64,000 nt of DNA from JAJDZL01 sp965221175 (GTDB lineage Bacteria; Pseudomonadota; Gammaproteobacteria; Arenicellales; JAJDZL01), in the NCBI GenBank assembly GCA_965221175.1, contig OZ244867.1, positions 744,001 to 808,000 of the forward strand. The letters are read 5' to 3'. Both the position numbers and the translations under genes were made by a program. The notes beneath the pieces are model-generated. The model was not told where the DNA came from. It made no database searches and was given only the letters and a program-made list of their open reading frames with translations. Below are positions 1 through 9,795 of this stretch, in pieces; within the stretch, counting starts at the first letter, position 1, and each line of letters starts with the position of its first letter.

Positions 1-2
1 TT

Positions 3-998
3 GTCAGTACCAACAATCTGTACAAACACTTCAATGTCTCCGGCGGGCTGCTGGACCAGATTACATTCAAGGATGGCAGGCCGAGTAGACAAATCGAGTA
101 CGTAAAAGCACTGAATGGAATTGATCTAACTGTCCAACACGGAGAAGTGCTTTGCCTGGTTGGAGAGAGCGGTTGCGGCAAAACAACTGTCGGTCGAACG
201 ATCATGGGACTGTTGTCGCCATCAAGCGGTTCCATAACGTATCAAGGAAAGAGAATCGATAATTTGTCGAGACGCCAGATTTTGCCCTATCGACAGAAAA
301 TGCAGATGATTTTTCAAAATTCCTACGCATCTTTGAATCCACGCAAGACAGTTGCGGCGACACTGCTAGAGCCAATTCGATTTCATAAACCAGAACTCTC
401 TAACAATCAGCACAAGGAGAAGGTCAAGGAGGTTATGGAGTCGGTAGGGGTTGATGTTGGCTGGGGGGCGAGATTTCCACATGAGTTCTCCGGCGGGCAA
501 CGTCAGCGCATCAGCATTGCTCGTGCCCTCATGGTTGATCCTGAATTTATTGTTGCGGATGAACCTATTTCTGCCCTGGACGTGTCCATTCAGGCACAGG
601 TGCTAAATTTGCTGAGTGATGCTCGGGAGCAACGTGGGCTGACTTATCTTTTTATTACTCACGATCTATCTGTTGTAGAACATTTTGGCAATCGTGTCGC
701 TGTCATGTACCTTGGAAAAATTTGTGAACTGGGCGCAACGCAACAAATATTCTCGACACCTCAGCACCCATATACTCAAGCACTTTTGAGTGCTATACCA
801 AAACTCGGAAAAGTAAATTATTCGCATAAAAAATTGAAAGGCGAGGTTCCAACTGCCATAAATTTACCTAGCGGGTGCGTATTTCACAACCGCTGTCTTC
901 ATGCAAGAGACAAATGCAAATCGATTGTGCCAGAACTGCAAGAGACTCCATCTGGCGTGCAAATTGCCTGTCACGGAGTTGCAGAAAACTGGTTTTGA
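3..998 (+). CDS. Oligopeptide/dipeptide ABC transporter ATP-binding protein, 5' end outside window
   Basis: ATPase of a DppF/OppF-type peptide importer, acting at the inner face of the cytoplasmic membrane. The frame is open from base 3, so the true start lies upstream; the GTG at 147 is internal because it falls just before the Walker A motif. Seen: Walker A GESGCGKTT, ABC signature SGGQRQR, Walker B ending VADEPISALD, an H-loop ITHD, and the C-terminal oligopeptide-transporter extension with QHPYT and a Cys-containing CVFHNRCLHARDKC stretch. The 331 visible residues are close to full family length (about 330-350), so little is missing. Partner permeases would lie to the left. The exact peptide substrate cannot be told. 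Confidence 0.93.
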   Translation, partial: VSTNNLYKHFNVSGGLLDQITFKDGRPSRQIEYVKALNGIDLTVQHGEVLCLVGESGCGKTTVGRTIMGLLSPSSGSITYQGKRIDNLSRRQILPYRQKMQMIFQNSYASLNPRKTVAATLLEPIRFHKPELSNNQHKEKVKEVMESVGVDVGWGARFPHEFSGGQRQRISIARALMVDPEFIVADEPISALDVSIQAQVLNLLSDAREQRGLTYLFITHDLSVVEHFGNRVAVMYLGKICELGATQQIFSTPQHPYTQALLSAIPKLGKVNYSHKKLKGEVPTAINLPSGCVFHNRCLHARDKCKSIVPELQETPSGVQIACHGVAENWF

Positions 999-1179
999 TT
1001 AGGCTGGAATCAGGCTACTGAGTTGGAATCTTTCCCTTGCTTCATAACTCTTCTAGCTGAATAACCCTACATATTTTACGTTTGCAACAAGAGTTCGCGC
1101 AATTTCGTGAACTGTATGTCGGTTCTGCATTAAACTGAACGGCTCATGGATAGTTGATTTTCAGAGGCTGGTAATTATC

Positions 1180-2001
1180 ATGACTAAGAATCTGTTGTTA
1201 TTGATTATTGGACTTGCCTCTGTTTATGTCGTCATTTCAGCATTTCTTTTTATTTACCAGAAGCATCTAATCCACGTTCCGTTCACCGAATGGACAGGCA
1301 CGCCGAAAGACAAAGGACTCACCTATGAAGACGTGGTTCTGACGAACAGCAAAGATCATGCAGAACTTCATGGCTGGTTTATCCCTCATCAGCAGTCAAA
1401 ATACACGTTCATGCTATTCAGCGGTAATGCTGGAAACATGTCTTATATGCTCGATACTTTTAAGATGTTTCACGAACTAGGATATTCGATATTCATCTAT
1501 GACTACCGCGGCTATGGCAAAAGCCGAGGTAAACTGACGGAAAGTGCAATGTATAGTGATGCAAACCTTGCGTGGACATACCTGACTGAAACTAGGAATA
1601 TTCCTGCAGAACAGATCATAGTTTTTGGACGATCGATGGGAGCTGCGATGGCGACCTGGTTGGCCACTGCCCACAAGCCTGCTGCACTGATCATGGAATC
1701 AAGCTTCACATCGCTTGTAGACATGGGGAGAATCTACTACAAATGGCTGCCAACAAAATACCTGCTAAGGTGGCAGTATGACAACCTGTCAAGAATATCC
1801 ACAATTCAGAGTCCGACGTTGTTCATACACAGTCCGGATGATGAACTGATTCCTTATTTACACAGTGAAAGACTGTTTGAAGCAGCCACTGCACGAAAGG
1901 AATTCCTTACAATTTCAGGTGACCATATGGAAGGTTTTGTGGAGAGCGGTGATGTTTACATCAGCGGCATAAGCGATTTCATCAACCGACTAGATCAATA
2001 A
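1180..2001 (+). CDS. Alpha/beta hydrolase, BEM46/YfhR-like
   Basis: 273-residue serine hydrolase of the BEM46/ABHD13-like group. Residues about 5-27 form one hydrophobic segment, so it is probably anchored in the inner membrane with the hydrolase domain on one side. Seen: the oxyanion region FSGNAGN, the nucleophile elbow GRSMG, an acid in the SPDDELIP segment and a C-terminal GDHMEGF carrying the likely catalytic His. It is a single gene, with 181 bases upstream and a convergent SDR gene 21 bases downstream. The natural substrate of this group is unknown. Confidence 0.85.
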   Translation: MTKNLLLLIIGLASVYVVISAFLFIYQKHLIHVPFTEWTGTPKDKGLTYEDVVLTNSKDHAELHGWFIPHQQSKYTFMLFSGNAGNMSYMLDTFKMFHELGYSIFIYDYRGYGKSRGKLTESAMYSDANLAWTYLTETRNIPAEQIIVFGRSMGAAMATWLATAHKPAALIMESSFTSLVDMGRIYYKWLPTKYLLRWQYDNLSRISTIQSPTLFIHSPDDELIPYLHSERLFEAATARKEFLTISGDHMEGFVESGDVYISGISDFINRLDQ

Positions 2002-2022
2002 TATTTGTGACTTCGACTGCCT

Positions 2023-2841
2023 CTATAGGTGTTCGCCGCCGTTGATATGAATTTCAGAGCCAGTAACGTAACTCGAATTGTCAGCACATAGAAAATAGAT
2101 TGTTTGAGCAACCTCATCCGGTGTTCCTAATCGATGCAACGGGATCGATTCTACGAGATTGCTTGTACCAGGCGAAAGAATGGGGGTGTCAATTTCACCT
2201 GGCGCGATTGCGTTTACTCGAATGCCATACGAACCAAAGTCTGCCGCCATCTCCCGCGTCAATGCAGCTAGTGCAGCTTTTGATGTCGCATACGCTGTGC
2301 CTGCGAACGGATGTACACGACTACCGGCAATGGATGTCACATTCACTATTGAGCCCTGCCCCTCCTTCAATTCTTGCATCAGCCCTCTGGCCAATACAAT
2401 CGGAGCAAAGAAATTGACTTCGAATACAAGACGCCAAGTTGCCATTCCAGTATCTGCCGGACCGAGTCGTTTTCCATGTTCATCTTTGGGGGATATCCCT
2501 GCGTTGTTGACCAACGCATGCAATGCTCCACCGGCAAGTCTCTTTTTTAATTCAGCGAGTCCAATTGAGCGATGGTCCGGGTCACCGAGATCAATTTGAA
2601 TGTGATCTTCCGGTCCAGCCTGCCAAGGACACTCATTCGAAAAAGCTCGCCTGGAACAGGTAATTACACGCCAGCCGTGTTCTTCAAACAATTTTGCAGT
2701 CGCGTGTCCGATACCTTGACTGGCACCCGTCAATACGAGCGTCTTCTGTTCGTCTCCACTGACAGCCTTAGGTTTCTTTGGCTGAATGGTTTGGCCAGTA
2801 ACTGGGCATTTTTCAATCGAAGTCTGTTCGACACTTGCCAT
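2023..2841 (-). CDS. SDR family oxidoreductase
   Basis: 272-residue short-chain dehydrogenase. After a 30-residue N-terminal tail containing a CPVTGQ segment comes the NAD(P)-binding TGASQGIG motif, then NNAG, the catalytic Ser region VTSIAGS, the Y-x3-K pair in AYATSK, and a C-terminal YVTGSEIHINGG typical of classical SDRs. The tail before the Rossmann fold is longer than usual and could reflect a start somewhat further downstream. It lies 20 bases downstream of the EF-G-like gene on the same strand, so the two may be co-transcribed. Substrate unknown. Confidence 0.88.
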   Translation of the reverse strand: MASVEQTSIEKCPVTGQTIQPKKPKAVSGDEQKTLVLTGASQGIGHATAKLFEEHGWRVITCSRRAFSNECPWQAGPEDHIQIDLGDPDHRSIGLAELKKRLAGGALHALVNNAGISPKDEHGKRLGPADTGMATWRLVFEVNFFAPIVLARGLMQELKEGQGSIVNVTSIAGSRVHPFAGTAYATSKAALAALTREMAADFGSYGIRVNAIAPGEIDTPILSPGTSNLVESIPLHRLGTPDEVAQTIYFLCADNSSYVTGSEIHINGGEHL

Positions 2842-2861
2842 ATTTGAATACCGTCGTATGC

Positions 2862-4901
2862 CTAATCGTCTTCTGGATGGTTAAATTCAGCACTGAGTTT
2901 TCTTTGAAGTTCCATGGGTGCAGGTTCATAGGAACTGAACTCCATTATAAATGACCCTTCACCACCAGTAATAGCATTCAATCTCGACTGAAAATCCGAC
3001 ATTTCAGCCACCGGAGCTGAACCTGAAATACGTAACGAACCGGAAGCCAGAGAATCTGTGTCACTGATTCTGCCGCGCCGGGAGGATAGTTCTCCTGCAA
3101 TATCACCCATGTTCGCACTTGGAGTAGTGATTGAGACATCTGCGATAGGCTCCAGAATGATCGGACCGGCTTTTGATACAGCATCAATGAATGCCTTCTT
3201 GCCGGCCATAACGAAAGCAACTTCCTTGGAATCGACAGAATGATATTTTCCATCATGAACAACCACCCTGATGTCCATAATCGGAAATCCAGCAAACGCT
3301 CCAGTATCAAGCACCTGTTTGACGCCTTTTTCTACAGCAGGAATGAACTGTGATGGAATGACTCCACCGACAACATTGTCGACAAATTCAAACCCTTGCC
3401 CCCTAGCAGCTGGTTCAACTCGCAGAAATACCTCTCCGAACTGCCCCGCTCCACCAGTCTGTTTTTTGTGCCTGCAATGTCCTTCCGAGATTTTGGTTAC
3501 TGTTTCTTTGTACGGTACAGTCGGTACCGAAGTGGATACCTCTACGTTGTAAACTTCATTCAACCGTTCAAGAGCAATACGAAGGTGCAAATCTCCCAAT
3601 CCTCTCAGAATTGTCTCATTGGCTGCGGGATTTCGATCCAAATTGAGGCAGGGGTCCTCAGCCACAATCTTGTGCAAAGCTTCAGATACCTTCTGTTCAT
3701 CGCCACGACTCGCCGGAGCGATGGCCAGGCCCACCATAGGACTTGGAAATCGAACTGAATCTAGCTGAATAGGCGAATCGGTACTGGTCGCAACGAGAAA
3801 GTTGTTATGCTCAATTTCGTCAATTTTCGCGATACCTCGTATATCTCCCGGAATCCCTCCCGCGACATCCTCATGCTGCTTGCCTTGAAGTTGATACAGG
3901 TTGCTCAGACGAACCGGCTTCCGAGCGTCATCAACGTAAACCGGCGCATCCTTTTGAATGCTTCCCTGATAGATTCGAAAAACACTCAGCTTTCCGACAA
4001 ATGGATCAAAGGCGATCTTGAAAACATGAGCGATGAGTTCCTTATCAGGATCCGGTTCAACATCAACGGGCTGCGATTCACCTGCCAGTTCTTGCATAAA
4101 TGTTGGTACATTACCTTCTTTTGGATTTGGCAGCAAATTGGTAATCAGAGTGAGCAGTTCCGAAATTCCGATTGATGACTCAGCGGAGGTGAAACAGACC
4201 GGAATCAGGTGCCCTTCCCGCATTGCCTGTTTGAACACATTTGCAACCTGATCGTCAGGTAATTCACCGGTTTCAAGGTATTCTTCCATCAACTCTTCAT
4301 CAACTTCGACAATCTGATCTGCTATTGAAGTGTGTGCATCTTCCAAAGATGAAAAATCTGCTTCCCCACCGCAATCAAAGAGACATCCAACAACGGCCTT
4401 TCCACCGTCAGCAGGAAGATTTATCGCTAGGCATTCGTTGCCGAATTCCTCTTGAATTTCGTTATATGTGGATTCCAGATCGACGCCTTCGAAGTCGATC
4501 TTGTTGATCACAATCGCTACACAGGTATTCGATTCTTTAGCCCAATCCATAAATCTTCGCGTCATCGTTTCGATTCCGCTCTGGGCATTGACTACGATTA
4601 CTGCGGTTTCTACGGCATTTATCGTTGCCAATGCAGGACCGAGGAAATCGGAATACCCTGGTGTATCGATTAAATTGATGTGCGCTTCGCTGTGATCAAA
4701 CGATATTATTGATGCTGCAAGCGAGCGCTGATGCTGCTTCTCGAGAACATCCTGATCGCTGACTGTATTCTTTCGCGCTATTTCACCTTTTATTGGTATG
4801 ACCCCTGCTTCATGCAGCAAAGCCTCAGTTAAAGTTGTTTTTCCAGCTCCAGCTTGTCCCAATAGCGCTAGGTTCCGAATATCATCAGTGGTGTACGGCA
4901 T
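2862..4901 (-). CDS. Elongation factor G-like GTPase (EF-G2 type)
   Basis: 679-residue translational GTPase with the EF-G domain order: G domain (G1 GQAGAGKTT, G3 DTPGYSDF, G4 NKID), domain II around residues 280-380, then domains III, IV and V to the end. The start is well supported by GGAGGAATTA just upstream of ATG. The switch I region reads QHQRSLAAS instead of the RGITI of canonical EF-G. This fits the second, EF-G-like branch of the family rather than the housekeeping fusA gene, which normally sits with rpsL/rpsG. The role of this branch is poorly defined; I make no functional claim beyond ribosome-associated GTPase. Confidence 0.88.
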   Translation of the reverse strand: MPYTTDDIRNLALLGQAGAGKTTLTEALLHEAGVIPIKGEIARKNTVSDQDVLEKQHQRSLAASIISFDHSEAHINLIDTPGYSDFLGPALATINAVETAVIVVNAQSGIETMTRRFMDWAKESNTCVAIVINKIDFEGVDLESTYNEIQEEFGNECLAINLPADGGKAVVGCLFDCGGEADFSSLEDAHTSIADQIVEVDEELMEEYLETGELPDDQVANVFKQAMREGHLIPVCFTSAESSIGISELLTLITNLLPNPKEGNVPTFMQELAGESQPVDVEPDPDKELIAHVFKIAFDPFVGKLSVFRIYQGSIQKDAPVYVDDARKPVRLSNLYQLQGKQHEDVAGGIPGDIRGIAKIDEIEHNNFLVATSTDSPIQLDSVRFPSPMVGLAIAPASRGDEQKVSEALHKIVAEDPCLNLDRNPAANETILRGLGDLHLRIALERLNEVYNVEVSTSVPTVPYKETVTKISEGHCRHKKQTGGAGQFGEVFLRVEPAARGQGFEFVDNVVGGVIPSQFIPAVEKGVKQVLDTGAFAGFPIMDIRVVVHDGKYHSVDSKEVAFVMAGKKAFIDAVSKAGPIILEPIADVSITTPSANMGDIAGELSSRRGRISDTDSLASGSLRISGSAPVAEMSDFQSRLNAITGGEGSFIMEFSSYEPAPMELQRKLSAEFNHPEDD

Positions 4902-4949
4902 TAATTCCTCCAGGATTTCTATTGAAAATGAACCGTTTTCTCATTTAAC

Positions 4950-6452
4950 TCACCTTATACGAGAAAGAGCGAATTTGTCGATTATAGGGTAAGGCGATTC
5001 CAGTTCGATTTCGTTAGTGTTTTCATCTGGATTGCTTCGATCAATCACGATAAATTCCTGTTCATCATCTAACGCAAGCAAAAAGTGGTGCCAAACACCT
5101 CGCTTGTAGTTGACACCTTGCTTGCCGTTCGTTACGAATAATCGCAGGTCGTTAACGTTAAATTCCTTTGAACGCTTGGCTACAGCGATCAAAGTTTTTC
5201 CATCTCCTATTGGAATGAACGCTTGACTGGCGCATGGATGCTGTTCCATTCGAGTGATGGAAAATGGTAATTCAATTGGTCGAGACTTGAAGATACTCAA
5301 AGCGGGAGTTCCACCTTCTACAAGATCAAGCGATGCGAGATTTTCATAACGATCAGCATAACCTTGATTGATTTTTCTGAAACTTCGATTTTCAATCTCA
5401 ATTACATCTCCATACGGTTGAAAACTTTCTTGAGTCAACGGCTCTGGAACCAACGAAATCAAATGGGGGTCGGAAATCGTGCCAAAAATTCTCAATCGGC
5501 TTACTCCACCATCTGGATATATCTCTAACTTAACATGAGATACAGCTCCAATATGATTGATTTCATTTGTAAATGTGTGATTAGTATCGGCTTGAGTAGT
5601 AGCTTTGTTCAACAGAGTACGCCATGACGTGTTGCTGTCAGTCAAATGTTCAATCTGGGCGCCTGGAGCGAAAATTCCCCGTACTGCACACATCGCCGGG
5701 TAATTGCCTTTGAAATGTAATGTGTCGACTTCAATTTTCTTGACCAGCCCCGGATGGCCGAGTTGAACCACCACCCAATCGTGACCTTCACCCCTGCGGC
5801 GTCCGGTTTCCCAGCCGTCTCCCATGTTGTCCGCCTTGTCAGGGTTCAGAAGGTTCCACATACTGCCGAAATGCATATCGCTGCAAGCGACTGCTATGCC
5901 ACCGTTTCTAACTGCCGCGAGATCGACTAGTTCCTGCTTTTTGACATTCCTCCAATCTCCGTGCACTGCTCCATAAACACGTAGCCGCGCTACGCCTCCG
6001 TCAGGATAAATGTTCAATCTCAAGTAACTCCAATTTTCGGTGGAAGTGACGTCGAACACATTGTGTGCATCCCCCTGAAGGGAAGATTTAGGAATAAGTT
6101 CCTGCCAGACAGTAGAGTCATCCGGATCGGATTGAGTGTCACAAGCTTCTATCATCGCTTGTTCGGGATAATTACCAGTAAAGTGGGAAGTATCGATGTC
6201 TACTCCATGAATTTTTCCACGACAGATTTTAATAACGCAATAGTCATGCCCTGGACTCCTTCGGCGACGCGATTCCCATCCATCCATCCATTTCCCGCGA
6301 TCGGTGAACTCGTCCACAATGAAAACCGGAGGTTGCGGCTTGAGCAACCCTTCTTTTTCAGCGAAGAAATCGTCTGTTGCAAAGAGTACTTCAGCACCGA
6401 GTCTTGGTTGAGCTAGATTGACATAGCGCTCAAGGTCTTGTAAATCGGTCAT
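4950..6452 (-). CDS. Bifunctional allantoicase / ureidoglycolate lyase fusion
   Basis: 500-residue protein joining two consecutive steps of allantoin breakdown. Residues about 12-330 are allantoicase with its two internal repeats, each marked by DGWE..RRR..GHD and a later HF.GNYP motif; this part converts allantoate to ureidoglycolate and urea. Residues about 335-500 are a ureidoglycolate lyase (AllA) domain, recognisable by LTQESFQPYGDVIE near its start and GVNYKRGVWHHFLLAL; it releases glyoxylate and urea. The gene begins 2 bases after the allantoinase stop, so the two are surely one transcript. The separate enzymes are about 330 and 165 aa, matching the fused length. The frame is uninterrupted. 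Confidence 0.92.
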   Translation of the reverse strand: MTDLQDLERYVNLAQPRLGAEVLFATDDFFAEKEGLLKPQPPVFIVDEFTDRGKWMDGWESRRRRSPGHDYCVIKICRGKIHGVDIDTSHFTGNYPEQAMIEACDTQSDPDDSTVWQELIPKSSLQGDAHNVFDVTSTENWSYLRLNIYPDGGVARLRVYGAVHGDWRNVKKQELVDLAAVRNGGIAVACSDMHFGSMWNLLNPDKADNMGDGWETGRRRGEGHDWVVVQLGHPGLVKKIEVDTLHFKGNYPAMCAVRGIFAPGAQIEHLTDSNTSWRTLLNKATTQADTNHTFTNEINHIGAVSHVKLEIYPDGGVSRLRIFGTISDPHLISLVPEPLTQESFQPYGDVIEIENRSFRKINQGYADRYENLASLDLVEGGTPALSIFKSRPIELPFSITRMEQHPCASQAFIPIGDGKTLIAVAKRSKEFNVNDLRLFVTNGKQGVNYKRGVWHHFLLALDDEQEFIVIDRSNPDENTNEIELESPYPIIDKFALSRIR

Positions 6453-6454
6453 TT

Positions 6455-7378
6455 TTATCTTTCAGAAAGTTCTGTTTTAAGAAAATTTTCAATCCAATGA
6501 TTGGCAATATCGATTCTGCGACACAGCCACACATCATCAAATGAAGTTACATATTCAAGGAAACGGGCAACACTTGCCGCTCTCCCGGGTCGCCCTGCCA
6601 GCCTGCAATGCAAACCGACCGACATCAATTTTGGAATTTCTTTCCCTTCTGAATACAGAAGATCAAAAGTATCTTTCAAATAGGAAAAAAACTGATCACC
6701 TGTATTGAATCCTTGGGGAGTCGCAAATCGCATATCGTTGACATCCAGAGTATAGGGAATTACGAGATGCGGGGTACCATGTTGATGATCCCAGAATGGC
6801 AAATCGTCACTGTAATCGTCAGCGTCATATAGAAACCCTCCTTCTTCTACAACCAGGCGGCGAGTGTTCGGACTGGTTCGTCCCGTGTACCACCCAAGTG
6901 GGCGTCGCCCTGTAACATTTTCAATTGCTGCAATGGCTAAGCCAATATGTTCGCGCTCCTGATCTTCATTTACATATTGGTAGTCAATCCATCTATATCC
7001 ATGGCTGCAGATTTCATGTCCGGCATCTACCATCGCTTCAATTACTGTCGGATTACGTTCGACAGCCATCCCAACCGCAAATATCGTCACAGGAACCTGA
7101 TACTCTTTGAATATTCTCAACAGCCTCCATACACCGACTCTGGAGCCATATTCATATAAGGATTCCATGCTCATGTGACGAACACCCTTTCTAGCATCCG
7201 CTCCCACAATTTCGGATAGAAATGCCTCCGACGCAGGGTCACCATGCAGGATGCAGTTCTCGGCGCCCTCTTCATAGTTCAACACAATCTGCACGGCAAT
7301 GCGTGAATTGTTTGGCCAGCGAGGGTGTGGCGACTGCTGCCCATAGCCGGCAAGATTTCGAGGATACTGATAATCCAT
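6455..7378 (-). CDS. puuE: Allantoinase, PuuE polysaccharide-deacetylase type
   Basis: 307-residue allantoinase of the polysaccharide deacetylase (NodB) fold, which opens allantoin to allantoate. This is not the amidohydrolase-type AllB. Seen: the N-terminal MDYQYPRNLAGYG typical of PuuE, ICSHGYRWIDYQ carrying the conserved His, the Arg-rich GRTSPNTRRL stretch and the C-terminal LHCRLAGRPGRA. It is first in a two-gene operon with the allantoicase-ureidoglycolate lyase fusion, giving allantoin to glyoxylate plus two ureas. Neither a urate-converting enzyme nor a urease is visible in the window. Confidence 0.92.
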   Translation of the reverse strand: MDYQYPRNLAGYGQQSPHPRWPNNSRIAVQIVLNYEEGAENCILHGDPASEAFLSEIVGADARKGVRHMSMESLYEYGSRVGVWRLLRIFKEYQVPVTIFAVGMAVERNPTVIEAMVDAGHEICSHGYRWIDYQYVNEDQEREHIGLAIAAIENVTGRRPLGWYTGRTSPNTRRLVVEEGGFLYDADDYSDDLPFWDHQHGTPHLVIPYTLDVNDMRFATPQGFNTGDQFFSYLKDTFDLLYSEGKEIPKLMSVGLHCRLAGRPGRAASVARFLEYVTSFDDVWLCRRIDIANHWIENFLKTELSER

Positions 7379-8211
7379 GGAGTTGGGGAACCACTAGTGT
7401 GATGGACAACCCGTTTATTCTAATGTTTTCAGAACCAACTGTTGTTCAAACGACAAAGAAAATTAGTAATATTTAATGTTTTATATATTTAAGTTTGCAT
7501 ATCTAGTTCATTTCCATTATATTGCGCTGATCTACCGCACCGACAAATCCCGGTTCGTGACGTCGGCGCAAAATTTTTCCGAATTTCAACATCTACATTT
7601 ACTTTCTTGACATGCCCGTTTCCCTTAAAAATAGAGGATTGTCAAAATAACTGACGAGTGAGAAATTACTCTCAATCTCTTGATTTCTGTAATCATTTGA
7701 ATTTTCGAGTTTAACGCCAAAAGATTTGAAACTACATCATCAAGTCAAAATCGGTTATCAGAGAAGCTTGTTTTCCTGACATTCATTAACCTGCTTAATC
7801 TGGTGTCTATCCTACTATTAGAAACCACAGACCAATATCTATCGTTTGTCAACTATTCTTGTTAATCCTCTATAAATTAGCGAGCATAGCGGTTAAATGA
7901 AAATTGAAAACGTTGGAAAAAACTCAGAAATTAGTGTTCTTTCTGAAATACAAAGGGTGTACCGTTATTTTCAGGATTGCTGTACCGATTTTTCCAAAAT
8001 GCACAGTAAATTAGAATCTTACAAATTCATGATTAGGCTCTAGGCGAAACCTCTCGCTTTTTCTCGCTACCCAACTCGAATTCTCGCGAACGGTTCCTTT
8101 TTCACCGCCTCGTCAGGGGCTGGCAATACGTTCGTCGCCAACGTCTGCAGAATGACGATTGATAGTCGTCGAATGTTGATTTTGTTTGAATAGGTAGGCT
8201 ATTACGGTCTT
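7379..8211. other. Gene-poor gap, 833 bases
   Basis: No coding frame with a plausible start or family resemblance was found on either strand. The left two thirds are AT-rich; the last 170 bases become more G+C-rich, matching the cluster that follows. It probably holds the promoter of puuE near its left edge. No tRNA, insertion-sequence end or strong hairpin was recognised. Confidence 0.6.
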
Positions 8212-9009
8212 TCAGCGCCGCGCTGAAACGCCACCATCCACGTAGATCACTTGACCAGTGATGAAATTGGCCGCAGGTGAGGCAAGAAACACAGCCGTTC
8301 CTGCCACGTCCTTGGGTTCGGGAATGCGGCCTATAGGAATGCTGTTCGTCAGTTCCGCTCGTGTCTCCGGGTTTTCAAGCATTTTTTTGATCATGTCGGT
8401 TGCCACATACGTCGGTCCCACACCGTTCACTTGAATGTTGTGCGGCGCCAATTCCAACGCATGCTGGCGCACCAGCATGATCAACGCGCCTTTGGTTGCA
8501 CAATAGGCGGAATATCCCTTGCCGAAGAATCCTCGGTGCGCGCTTACCGATAACATGTGGATTTGTTTGCCGCCGCGTTTCGCCGCGATTTGGTGGCGTG
8601 AGGCGGCCTGGCTGAGAAACATCGAGGACTTCAGATTGGCGTTGTAAACTTGATCAAAGGCGAGCTCGGTCACGTCGAGAAGTGTTTGCTCGATATTGAT
8701 GCCGACACAATTGACTAGAATATCGATCCCACCAAGTTGATCTGCCGCTTTATCGACACCTTGGTTGATATCAGTCACCTTTGTGGCGTCCATCTCCACG
8801 CTGAAAGCACCAGCTCCGAACACAGCGAGTTTCTCGGAGAAAGCCACGGCTTTCCCACCATCTCGCCCCGCTACGGCAACACGGGCGCCACGAGAAGCGA
8901 GACCGTATGAAATGGCGCTACCTAGTCCACCGTATCCACCGACCACTAGAGCCGTTTTGTTGTCGAGATCGAACATGGCATTCATTTCCGGTTGTCTTTG
9001 CGTATCCAT
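8212..9009 (-). CDS. SDR family oxidoreductase, last gene of the HAAT-importer operon
   Basis: 265-residue short-chain dehydrogenase: NAD(P)-binding VVGGYGGLGSA (a variant of TGxxxGIG), VNCVGIN, catalytic YCATK (Y-x3-K) and a FITGQVIYVDGG end. The start could be ATG at 9009 or the second Met (about residue 9), which lies closer to the Rossmann fold. It is 30 bases after a second, distinct SDR gene, so the pair may act on successive or related hydroxyl groups of the compound imported by the adjacent transporter; that link is inference from gene order. Confidence 0.85.
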   Translation of the reverse strand: MDTQRQPEMNAMFDLDNKTALVVGGYGGLGSAISYGLASRGARVAVAGRDGGKAVAFSEKLAVFGAGAFSVEMDATKVTDINQGVDKAADQLGGIDILVNCVGINIEQTLLDVTELAFDQVYNANLKSSMFLSQAASRHQIAAKRGGKQIHMLSVSAHRGFFGKGYSAYCATKGALIMLVRQHALELAPHNIQVNGVGPTYVATDMIKKMLENPETRAELTNSIPIGRIPEPKDVAGTAVFLASPAANFITGQVIYVDGGVSARR

Positions 9010-9039
9010 GGGTTTGATTGCGTGCCGATTCGCGATACA

Positions 9040-9783
9040 TTAGTCAAGGTGAAGACCGCCGTTGATATCGACAATCTCGCCAGTAATAAAGCCAGCAAGC
9101 GGTGATGCCAGAAACCGGATTAGGTGAGCCACTTCTTTGGCTTCACAGAATCGTCCCACGGGGATTTCGGCCAGCAGCTTTCTACGTTGATCTGCGGTAA
9201 GTTGTTCAGTAACCATAGGGGATTTGATGTAGGCTGGTGCGACACCGTTGACGGTTACTCCAAAACCCGCCACTTCACGAGCCAATGAGAATGTCAGTGT
9301 TCCCATACCACCCTTCGATGTCGTGTAAGCAGTTCCTGCCGTCAAGCCTCCCGTTTTTGCCGCGAGCGAGCAGACATTGATGATGCGCCCCCATCCCTTT
9401 GCTTTCATCCCCGGTAAACAGGCGCGGCTGAGGTAAAAAGCGCCGTCTAAGTTGACGCTCATGATTCGCCGCCATTCCTCGGGCGAGGTTTCGACGGCCT
9501 TGTTGTTGGAGAGAATGCCAGCGTTGTTTACCAAGACATCGACTCCATCGTGGTTTTTAACGATTCTCTTACAAGCCGCATTCACCATGTCGGGGTCGCT
9601 GACGTCCAATACGAGCGACACGGCCGTTTCGCCGATTTGCGAAGCCAACTCTGGCAGGCGATCGGCTTCGATGTCGGCCAACACGACGGTCATACCCTCA
9701 GCCGCCAGTGCTTCAGCGGTAGCAAACCCAAGCACGCCGCTGGCCCCGGTTACGAGAGCGGTCTTCCCTTGCAGTGAATCCAT
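9040..9783 (-). CDS. SDR family oxidoreductase, FabG-like
   Basis: 247-residue classical SDR: TGASGVLGFATA for cofactor, LADIEADR (an Asp after the second strand, favouring NAD), NNAG, active-site Ser segment NVCSLAAKTG, YTTSKGG (Y-x3-K) and FITGEIVDINGG. Length is standard. Despite its FabG-like look, its place 12 bases after an ABC-importer ATPase gene points to catabolism of the imported compound rather than fatty-acid synthesis. Substrate not identifiable. Confidence 0.88.
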   Translation of the reverse strand: MDSLQGKTALVTGASGVLGFATAEALAAEGMTVVLADIEADRLPELASQIGETAVSLVLDVSDPDMVNAACKRIVKNHDGVDVLVNNAGILSNNKAVETSPEEWRRIMSVNLDGAFYLSRACLPGMKAKGWGRIINVCSLAAKTGGLTAGTAYTTSKGGMGTLTFSLAREVAGFGVTVNGVAPAYIKSPMVTEQLTADQRRKLLAEIPVGRFCEAKEVAHLIRFLASPLAGFITGEIVDINGGLHLD

Positions 9784-9795
9784 GCTCTTCCTCGC

